A stretch of DNA of 23,812 nt from Lenisia limosa (taxonomy: Eukaryota > Breviatea). This document shows, in pieces, positions 10,858-19,436 of this stretch (positions within the stretch are counted from its first letter, which is position 1; each line of letters starts with the position of its first letter). Under the pieces are notes generated by a model, which saw only the letters and a list, made by a program, of their open reading frames with translations, was not told the origin of the DNA and ran no database searches. The translations under genes were made by a program, and so were the position numbers. The stretch covers positions 1 to 23,812 of the forward strand of contig LPNZ01005501.1 in assembly GCA_001655205.1 (NCBI GenBank), read 5' to 3'.

Positions 10858-13800
10858 CTTGTGTTCGACACCATATATAATACATATTTCTGTTTCTTTT
10901 CCTGGGAACTGAAGATAAACCCAGTCTTTCTTCATTATTGCAACCTCAATGTCGATGAAATCCGAACTCAACCCTGTTCTTTTGGCATTTTCCAGTTTAA
11001 CTACAATCACAGAATTCTGCAAAGCCTGAACGACCGTTTGGAATCTGTCATGGCCAAATCGCCGAAGGAGTCTGCAGTCTATGCCCTCTCCCTACTCATT
11101 CAGATTCACCATGATTTCGCTGACCACGCTTCGGCTAGAATGGTGGGGATGGCAGATTATTACTCAGCTTTACTAGTTAACTCTACATCCTAGAGTAACA
11201 CCACATACGTGGATAATTGTGCGAAATAAGTTCAAATACAACTATCAAATTCATAAGCGCAATTTTAATCCTCCCCAGTTTCTAACAAAGGCCGAGATCA
11301 TCATCAACAGCTTGCCTTCAGTTAACAATGACGTGCTCTTTGACCTTGCGTTGGCCGACACCGTCTGTAACACCAGTTGGCAGTGGACAGATTAGTGTTT
11401 TGTCATAATAGTTTTTTTCGAGAAAAGCTCACAAATTGCATGATATGTTGATAATATTAAGTGGGTCCTGCACATGTACATACATATGATATACCCTTTG
11501 GAAATCTCTTACGGTTCAGCTGAGCTGCCAGTGTCCCATGATCTCCTCCAGCAACATCCCTTTATGGCCATTATCCTGTGGGGGGGGGGGGTATCTTGAG
11601 TCTTGATCTGAACTGGTTCTTGTTTTTTTCGGTAAAGTTCCACATATTCATCGTGAATGTAGGTCGTATGAGAACCTGTGTGGCTCGGGCGATGTGAGAA
11701 GAATCACCCAGTACCCATGCTATAACCAACAAAACAGGTAGGCTGTGCTTAGAGGGTTTTTTTGTACACTACTTTATTATCAAGCTCTGATTTCTTGTTA
11801 TGTCATGTTTCTCTCTAAATCAGTAGATTGCCAGATCACTCCCAGCCAACTCCTTTCCAGTGAGTATGGGACACTAAAAATTGAATCCGTTCCTAATCAA
11901 TCTTTTACTTTAATTCATTTTATCTGTAACAGAGAACAAATGAATCTTTGATCAAAGAATATTTGTTTTGAACCCTTACGCTGAATCCCCTCAGTATGCC
12001 TGACCGAGACGATGATATGCCCTGGGACTCAACCCACATGATCAAAATCAACAACCACGTTTTACCCTTGAACCATAATACCTTTGTACTTTATTTGGCG
12101 GTTGGGGGATGGATGTGTAATCTCATTCTACATTACCATATTATCATACGCAATACTTTTCCATCATTGAAACAGGTGTATGCTAGGTAGAATTAGCACT
12201 CTTACACCATCGCAACACAGATTTGGAGACGCTACTTTCAGTTCTGCATGTCATGCCCCGAGGGGATCTACGAAGATCAGTTTTTCAGTCAAGTTGTTTG
12301 GTTTAGTATGGGGGGAGGGGGCACCTTGCAATTAATTGCCAATTAATTGAAAATAATTGCGTAATATGTTGCAATCTTTTGGAGAGAATCATATTATCTA
12401 TAATGTTATTTTGAAATACAGCTAATTATTGAGTGGCTGTTGGAAACTTTCAAGAATACAAAGGTTTAAACCGTTTTCATTTCAGATTTTATGAGTCTTG
12501 ATAAATTACTGAAGAATATACTTGTGTTTATTTCTCTTTTTTAGGCAACAATTACATTTTTCAATTTATTGCCAATTTATTGCGCAATTATTTTCAGTTA
12601 ATTGTCAAATATTTGCGATGATCAGGCAATTAATTGAAAAAATAGTTACCGGCAATTAATTGCAATTAATTGCACTGAGCCCTAGATAATGATTTTGTGT
12701 TGTACTGGCAATTTACATTTATCTTTTTTTGTATGTCTTGTGGTGATATTATAAAATTGTAATTTGAAGTTGCTGAAGTATTATGAAACCCTGACAGTCT
12801 GAATAGTCTTGATCTTACACTGCCAGAATCGATTATGGCCTTGCTGTACTTCCGCTCAGGAGACTTCAAAGGAGGCGTGGAGCTCGTCAAGGCATATTTG
12901 GACATCTTTAAAGTTGTTGGGGATTAGAACCCTGTTCCTGAACCCTGAATTTCTTGTTTCTAATTTCATATCAAGACAAATTCCATAGACTTTAACACGA
13001 AAGAGCCAATATCTAAATTCCCTCCTCGCATTGACGATTTAGAGTGACCCAGTGTTGTTCTGCACCATTCAATATGTGTCAGTCATTATCATGCAGAAAA
13101 CGTTCTGGTTTCTTGCAGTCTGCGGTCAGGTATGTACAGAGAGATAGAGTGGAATATATTTCGACCCCCAAATACTCAATTTCCCAATACAGTTTGCAGT
13201 GTTCAGCATGGTGTTCTTGATGCAAGGATCGGGTATTATAGATACCCTCCGCTATTTCAACCTTGAAATGAAAGTGAAAGCTAATAATAGATGACACATA
13301 TCAACTATTTCTCTTTGATTGTTGTGTTTGAAGCAGCTTTTTACTTTGTAGAGAGACGTAATGAACGACTTATACCTTACTTACTGCTCTGCTTCAAGTA
13401 GGCCACCCAATACATTTTTATTGTCAAAATAATCAAATAATCAAGCCTTGGAAATTATGAATAAATACCATATCAATGTTGTAATAGTTAAAGAAACCGA
13501 CAACTTGGTAAAGTGCCTGTTCTTCATGAAGATATTAGATAAACGATACTAAGAGTCATCTCTTCATGAAGAACAGGCACTTTACCAAGTCTTAGTATCG
13601 TTTATCTAATCTACCAGCCCCACGTTTGAAGAACTTACTGCAACCCATCATCAAGGACCTAGAAGCCTACTTAATGTACATGAACCTCTCAGACCCTCTT
13701 CCAGCTGGTGGGAGTATGATGTGATTGAACAACATTCAATATAACCTTCATATGTTATTATGATCTATTCTACGTAATAATTTAGATTATGTGTGTCCCA

Positions 13801-14942
13801 CATTCTTTTGCTACCTATATTCTTATTTTCATGCAGCAAAACCCCTGGCCTCCCCTGAAATGAAGGTTATTGATCCTCGCAATCCCTTCTGTAACTATAC
13901 CATGTCTTGTCTCGTCTTTCTCCACTGGCGTAACATGTCCAATCCTAACTCCCCTCCTTTTAAGGTCAGTCGGTTTTGGGAATATATATTTGTGCTTTTT
14001 GACAAAATTCAAGCATGTGGGGATAATTTATTGGATTAGAGATAAACTAAAGTAACGAAAGTCTCAAAATCTACCTAGTGATTAATTCCAATCACCAAAC
14101 CAGCTGTATCCTGGAGGAGCTCTTTCAGCCACACGATGCCACTTTGTCAACAAAGGCCCTCTTCGCATACCTAGCTGTCTCCCAGAGTCGTGCAAGAGGA
14201 CCCTCCTGGCTATCTCTGAACAAATGCCGGTGGGTGGTGTGAGATGGATATTAAATCCTATTTAATACCGGAAATTGTTCCTTCTTTCGCTTACTGCTCA
14301 GTCTGAAGGAAACCGATCACTCTTCCACATGCTCCCAACCTGTCCTCTTGGAATTCCACGGTTCTTCCCCAAGAACCCTCCCTTTGACAAGCTCATTGAG
14401 TTTGAACTCTTCAACCTCGACCAGCCCACCATCTCATTTATGCAACCATGCAACGACAAATCGTGAGGTGACTTTAAGGGGTTCACTTCGGGTTTGAAAG
14501 CGGATTTGGGGGACTAAAAAGATCACTTTTCGATACTGTAAACGGTTGACGCCCTGAGCACCTTCATTATTCGTATTTTATTATCATCAGACACCGGCAG
14601 CCTTTTGTTCTCATGGCCAAAATTGGTGATGATAAAGACAACCCCAAGTGTAGGTGGAGAGGCCATGTTCTCTTGAATCAGACTTAGTCTTTAATTTCTT
14701 GCTCCTCAATGCGATGTTGTTAAGGCATCAGCCTAGCCTTTCCCTTCTTTTAGTTTTGATCTTTCCTTCACGTAATAGGCGATCCGGTGGCAGTTCCAGC
14801 TCTTGTCCGGGGGCTTTTCACCCAGAAATTTGAGCCACCTACCCGAAGCCGAATGCTTTCACCGGACCACACTAAGTACGTGCACCCGGACCCTGAAATG
14901 ACGGAGGATGATTTACAGAGGCCTCTTCCTATGAAAATTTAA
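7060..14942 (+). CDS. Zn2Cys6 (fungal binuclear cluster) transcription factor, about 32 exons
   Basis: DNA-binding regulator of roughly 1,030 residues, ATG 7060, stop TAA 14940-14942. The cluster is CX2CX6CX5CX2CX6C, cysteines at residues 10, 13, 20, 26, 29 and 36, split over three exons: 7060-7121 (ACHACRRSKVKC), 7316-7356 (TCTRC) and 7441-7712. A proline/glutamine/serine-rich linker follows (7783-7833, 7982-8227). Further exons: 8343-8397, 8463-8600, 8664-8768, 8885-8976, 9092-9158, 9415-9453, 9983-10061, 10209-10337, about 10481-10536, 10609-10647, 10996-11175, 11279-11375, 11520-11577, 11663-11737, 11824-11859, 11995-12085, 12221-12300, 12798-12912, 13097-13129, 13193-13273, 13352-13397, 13618-13707, 13837-13964, 14104-14229, 14302-14462, 14591-14649, 14779-14942. 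The middle is helical and hydrophobic (KTFWFLAVCGQ, FAVFSMVFLMQG), as in fungal TF middle homology regions. Phase is consistent except at 10337/10481. The regulated pathway is not recognisable. Confidence 0.88.
9483..9918. mobile_element. 436-bp MITE-like element in a transcription-factor intron
   Basis: The left end (CGGTAGTCGTCAAATATA) and the reverse complement of the right end (GGGTGGTCGTCAAATATATA) form terminal inverted repeats of about 17 bp. TA dinucleotides flank both ends (9481-9482 and 9919-9920). The interior is AT-rich with repeated TATACATA and GTATGGGGT motifs and has no ORF. It falls between exons ending 9453 and starting 9983 and explains most of that long intron. Confidence 0.72.
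10827..10849. repeat. (TA)n microsatellite in an intron
   Basis: AT dinucleotide run within the intron between exons 10609-10647 and 10996-11175 of the zinc-cluster gene. Confidence 0.8.
12317..12682. mobile_element. AATTAATTG-rich inverted-repeat element in an intron
   Basis: The left end (GCACCTTGCAATTAATTGCC) and the reverse complement of the right end (GGGCTCAGTGCAATTAATTG) share the TGCAATTAATTG core. Several more AATTAATTG or AATTTATTG copies lie near both ends. The stretch has no coding signal and sits wholly within the intron 12301-12797. The boundaries are approximate because the left end merges with a G run. It is probably a small non-autonomous transposon. Confidence 0.55.
13503..13610. 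repeat. Perfect A-B-A'-B' inverted repeats beside a 3' splice site
   Basis: Segment A (13503-13532, 30 nt) is perfectly reverse-complemented at 13561-13590. Segment B (13534-13553, 20 nt) is perfectly reverse-complemented at 13591-13610. The order is A, B, A', B', which is interleaved rather than a simple hairpin. A ends in the palindrome TCTTCATGAAGA. B' ends 7 nt before the AG that precedes the exon at 13618. All of it is intronic (13398-13617). Confidence 0.9.
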
Positions 14943-16119
14943 GTTAATTTCTGTTACACGCTATTTATGTTTCTTGTTTTGAAGTTGTGCAGTACTTTTG
15001 TTGTTGCTTTTGTTGATGTATGATCAGCCCATTGAGAGTAAGGGGATAACTAATAATAGAATTATGTGTTTCTTAGAGAACAACTACATAACACCATGAC
15101 ACCATACCAAGTACCTGCAACTCAGCAGCCTTACACCATAGCGATAACAAGACCCGCAAGGCACACCAGCAAAAATACTGAGTTGTAAACAATTCAGCAG
15201 AAGTGATTATGTGAAGAAAGTACCCTGCATACTGGTAAGAACAAGAATGTCGAGATTCAAAGGATCAGAGACTGTCAGAGAAAGGTCAACACTAAGACGT
15301 CAGGGCATAGATTATTTGAACGTCAAAGTCAGGTTATATTGATATGATATATATTCAATTGCATTTTTCAGAGGATTGTCAAAAATTTGCCACAAGACTT
15401 CTTACATTGTCTCTTCGAGAGTTGGAATTATTGAGAGAGGGTGGTAACTCAAGTGGCTGATAAACCTCGAAAATTGCCTGAGTAGTTACCTAACATATAA
15501 CTAACATGAAAGTTAAATTGTCAATAAAAAAAATCAAAACTCATTTGCAAGCATATGATATATCATATGTACAGGTTACATGTAGTAAATATTATGAAAT
15601 GATCACAACTAAATGTATCTTGTGGAGCTATACCGCCAACGAAGGACCACGGTATCGGTGGAAGCTGGAGGTTGCTGGGGAGGGAAGCACATACGATGCA
15701 CTACCTGGATTGATAATTTGAAATGAAATTATCACAATTGTACTGCTCTGCATTCACTATTATGTTATCAGGATTTTACTAAGTCCCTTCATTGGAAAAG
15801 TACCACCATATAAACTCAACTCCTCTTACCAGTTGCAGATGACGATCCACTTTCAATGTCCCAGTTCTGAACAAATCACTTTCAAAACAAATAGGAACTG
15901 AGTTCGATAGTATAATATACCACATCCACATTCATCTGAAATCTTACCCCATGTGTAATCGTCATACATATCCCATACAAATACAACCGTAGCCAACTTT
16001 TGAATCAGAAGACGCGAACACAGATTGGATTCTTTGAGTCAACCCCTCTTGAGTGATAAATATTGATATGGGGAAAAGACCACTCTCTCAACAACGGTTT
16101 ATCAGAAAATTGATAATAG
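14943..16119. other. Unresolved region with exon-like ORFs on both strands
   Basis: No gene model is secure here. On the plus strand an ATG at 15248 opens a short exon-like frame (MSRFKGSETVRERSTLRRQG) ending near a GT, and a frame at about 15610-15721 reads YTANEGPRYRWKLE, faintly like the F..GG..YRWK pattern of some small fungal DUF proteins. On the minus strand three phase-matched exon candidates with GTAAGA donors lie at about 16031-15949, 15914-15837 and 15690-15600. They read QKLATVVFVWDMYDDYTW, then CFESDLFRTGTLKVDRHLQL, then a stop. These alternatives are mutually awkward, and at most one is real. Confidence 0.35.
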
Positions 16120-16900
16120 ACTCAATTCATCAAGAAGTGCGGACTTTTATGTGGATTTGCTCCTTTGAAATTAACCCAAGACCAACGTTTAGATGACGAG
16201 GGGAAAGGAATTGGCGATGAAGCCATTGGACGAACTTCCATAGTGATTATCAGTGAAGGTTTATCGCGTTGCTATCGAATCAAGTCCGACGGGTAACAAG
16301 ATGGTGATGGTAATAGAGGAGAGGGAGCACAATTGGACTTTTTTTGACAAGAATACCTTTTATTCAGAGCTAAGAAAGAATTTAAAACTGAATTGAAGAG
16401 CGATAAGAAGGTGAGTTATAAACAGACTATGACATAGACAGATTACCTTATAAGGAAAGTCTCTATCGAATTTTTACCATTTTCAGGCGGCGGAGATTTT
16501 TGTCTGCTGGATGGACAGTCAAAAATTATTTCCGTTCAATTCTCGTAAACAATACAGTAACCTGCACGTAACTTGATATTAATAAATTAATCACTGTAAT
16601 AGCATCATCAACGTTTTCTGTGCAAAATTGTTGGATTCCATAGTTTCAGCGCAGCAGACTCCAGCTTGTAAGGGACACGTTTCAAATTCCAACCCCTTCC
16701 AAACTTTCAAAAAGACAATCCGTACCAAAACTACCAGGCTTCCAAAACTCGACTCCCCATTTCTATTGAAGAGATGTCGGCTAATCTCCTCAAAACAAGA
16801 TATTACCTCCTTTCTAGTATTTAAACTATCTGCTATTAAAGGACAGAACATAGTTGGTTGGAAGAAAAAAGCAGAACTCAATGTAGAAAAAAATAGCTGA
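16120..16900 (+). CDS. Possible small unrecognised gene, four exons (tentative)
   Basis: Candidate exons 16120-16292, 16368-16410, 16487-16544 and 16650-16900 join in consistent phase (0 to 2, 2 to 0, 0 to 1, 1 to stop) with GT donors (GTAACA, GTGAGT, GTAAAC) and pyrimidine/CAG acceptors. The predicted product contains DEAIGRTSIVIISEGLSRCY, then a lysine-rich stretch, AAEIFVCWMD, and a basic C-terminal 83-codon exon ending WKKKAELNVEKNS. The start is unknown and may lie upstream. No family is recognised. The stop at 16900 sits 12 bp from the predicted stop of the opposing gene, a plausible convergent pair. The minus-strand ORF at 16591-16908 overlaps it and looks less protein-like. Confidence 0.35.
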
Positions 16901-16911
16901 AAGAACACGTG

Positions 16912-19176
16912 TTACAGAAGTTGAAGCAGCTCGGGTGCAACAAGAAGGCACAGTAAAGACGCTTTCTAATCAATAAGATGTTGAATAGCAGTGATTTATC
17001 TTTTTCTATTTGGGAACAAACACCACACATATACATACCTTAATTTCATGGTAGCTCCATGACTCAAGAGTAAACCTATGTTCACCGTCAGTCGTTCTAA
17101 CCTTGCCCATTTTGTCCATTTCAAACCCAACTGCCCCTCTGATAGGGGGGTTAATTTTAACCTAGAACGTCAACGTGTGAACAACAACTGGTCAATGATT
17201 GAAATAACCAACCCGCATAGAGTCCAAAGTAATGAATGCGACACAACTGTCATCGTTGTCATTGACCACAAAGTGGTGGGCCTCAGGGAGGGTGGATACT
17301 GAGCCGAGGGATTGAAGGTCACTATATGTGTTACAAGAGTATTACTGCCATAGGAAAAAATGTAATTTTAGGAAATTATGAGCCCCTAACATGTAAAGAA
17401 GTGCTGTGTTTACAAAATAAGAATAACAACTTACGCGTCAAATGCTTCTAAGTCGCGAAGGTTGATACAACCTGCACAAAATTAGATTCAATGCAAAAGC
17501 TTCATAAGGGTTGAAATTAAATAAATACATAACCAAACCAAGGAATTGTCCATTTTTGTCAGCAACAATTCCTCTGGAGGTAACCTGGATAAATTAGGAA
17601 TTTGTTTATCAAATTAAAATCACAGCAAAAAATGGACCCAATAATTGTAAGGGGGCGCCAAGGAGCGTGGGCGCGAGATCTTGGTAATTTGTTTATGGTA
17701 TGTATCTCTATGTATTTATTTGTTTACCAAGATTATTTGATCAATTTCAGATATGTTCATTTATTCTGAATTTAAATGCCAGATAAACAACCCTCTTACT
17801 ACTCCCCAAAGGTTTCCAAATCTATCAGTGATCATGCAGCCATCGCCACGAGTCATAAAAACAGCTTCTAAAATAATAATCAACTGAGAAAGAGCAATGC
17901 AAAAAGGCAGCTCTGTATCCAACCTTCAACCCCCCATAGGGCTAATTCGAAGTTTAGCATAGTTTTTAAGTCCCTCACCCCCACTTTCATCATCAATCTC
18001 CTCGTTGCGCACATAACCGTCGTCCTCCATTTCAAGGTCACTTTCCTCCTCTTCATCATCATCCTTCAGGCCCGCAGCCAACTTGATCTTCGCATCGTGA
18101 ATCTAAATAGTTTGACGTACTTTACAGTATTGTGAAAAAAAAAGTTCGATGTAAGATTGTAAGCATTTTTTGATCAATAAATATGAACGACGAGGACGGC
18201 TCTGGTCGGACGTACGTAAATTTTTATTGATTTCTATATACCATATACGTTTGATGCAAAAAATATAGCCTGCTTTTGGACTGAAAGCTCCTGGTATCAA
18301 TATTTATGGGATTAGGAATTCAGGCTTCAGGGAAGCCTTATGAAATATAAGTGTAAAATGCACTGTTGTTTCATCTCGCACCTCTTCAAGAGTCATAGTT
18401 TCAGTAACATATTGATCCATTCTGAAGACATTCCACAAGAACCGACCAAGTGCTTTGTAAATCACATAAAACTACATTAGTGAAACCAGAAAAAGATATA
18501 ATTTCAAAAAGGCAAAATGTTATTTAACAATAACTGTTTGCATACCACAACTGCGATCAAAAGCAAATCCGAGAATTTCACAGACTGGACGGTCACATCA
18601 ACTACTGCTTCAACAGAAGGGTCTATAATAATGTCAGAAGAATAAACTAAAGCCATGGTGAAAACAATGTTTCATACAGAATGATTCCTTGAAAGCAGTT
18701 ACAACACTGATAAAAATCGGTTCGAGAACGCTCAAAATGGGGTCTGTGGTGGGAGAAACCGCCGGTGCCACAAGAAGCCAGAACGCCTGAGAAAACTCTA
18801 AAGCAATGAATACACGCAGTTCATTGAATGGATAGAAGTTCCCCCAATTCTCTTACCTCTTACAAATGAAAACACTGGTTCAAAAACACCCATAGCTGGG
18901 CAATTAGAACGAAACAGGGAAATAAAGAGATTAAGCGGTGGTGTGGAAAGAAATTACAGTAAACTTACGCCTACCTTGAAGTAAGCCATTCCATAAAGAC
19001 ATGGAAAGTGAGCACAGCCAGCTCCAAACAACCAACAGCCAGGGCTCAACAGCATGATAGAAATCATCACAGGCTGGCTTCAGCGGGGCAATGAGGTCGA
19101 GGAAGTAAGTCCAAAGCTCCATTGAAATTTGGGAAACGTATCTTGCATTTTCATAGAGCTCTTCAGCCGAAACCAT
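16912..19176 (-). CDS. Unrecognised protein with hydrophobic segments, acidic linker and C-terminal folded region
   Basis: Start ATG 19176-19174 in good context (CCAACATGG). Exons, minus strand: 19176-18975, 18895-18864, 18786-18708, 18622-18546, 18471-18382, 18102-17931, 17867-17803, 17584-17539, 17471-17435, 17321-17213, 17161-17039, and probably 16965-16912. All junctions agree in phase, giving about 365 residues. No signal peptide is obvious. Hydrophobic stretches are WLLVVWSWLCSLSMSLWNGL (about residues 46-66), FWLLVAPAV (about 79-88) and LLLIAVVFYVIYKALGRFLW (about 122-141), suggesting membrane anchoring. An aspartate/glutamate-rich linker follows (GLKDDDEEEESDLEMEDD). The C-terminal half begins near LRISPMG, then TRGDGCMITDRFGNLWGVTS, LPEAHHFVVNDNDDSC, and VKINPPIRGAVGFEMDKMGK, consistent with a beta-rich domain. 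I do not recognise the family. The last exon and stop (CTGTAA) are the weakest part. It shares a 260-bp promoter region with the ankyrin gene. Confidence 0.78.
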
Positions 19177-19436
19177 GTTGGAATCCTTCAAATCCCAATC
19201 AGTTAAAGATAGTGGTGGTGCGATTGAAGAAGATTAGATGTGTTTTGTATATTTTTTGTGGTAGTGTGGTATGTGAGTAGAGAAGAGGACGAGAGGACGA
19301 GAGGAGACGGGAGACGGAGAACAACCGCAAGAAAACACTGGTCCAAGATTAACAACTACGACCGCAAACCACCTGAAACCAAGGCCAAGAAGGCACCAAA
19401 TAGGTATTTACCAAGCTTAATCAATAGAACCACACT
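19177..19436. promoter_or_regulatory. 260-bp bidirectional promoter region
   Basis: It lies between two start codons pointing outward, the minus-strand gene at 19176 and the plus-strand gene at 19437. It contains a purine-rich GACGAGAGGACGAGAGGAGA stretch near 19288-19308. There is no credible ORF beyond a chance plus-strand frame at 19240-19449. Confidence 0.65.

Noticed and set aside
16591-16908. 105-codon minus-strand ORF
   Set aside because: Low-complexity hydrophobic start, no splice logic linking it to neighbours, and it is antisense to the better-phased plus-strand exon 16650-16900.
16966-17038. Ending the minus-strand gene at the first AG after 17038 (position 17006)
   Set aside because: That would make a 33-nt intron. 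The AG at 16966 gives a 73-nt intron in the same phase and is more likely, though unproven.
18931-19191. Upstream start at 19191 for the minus-strand gene
   Set aside because: That codon is TTG, not ATG. The ATG at 19176 has good context and keeps the same frame.
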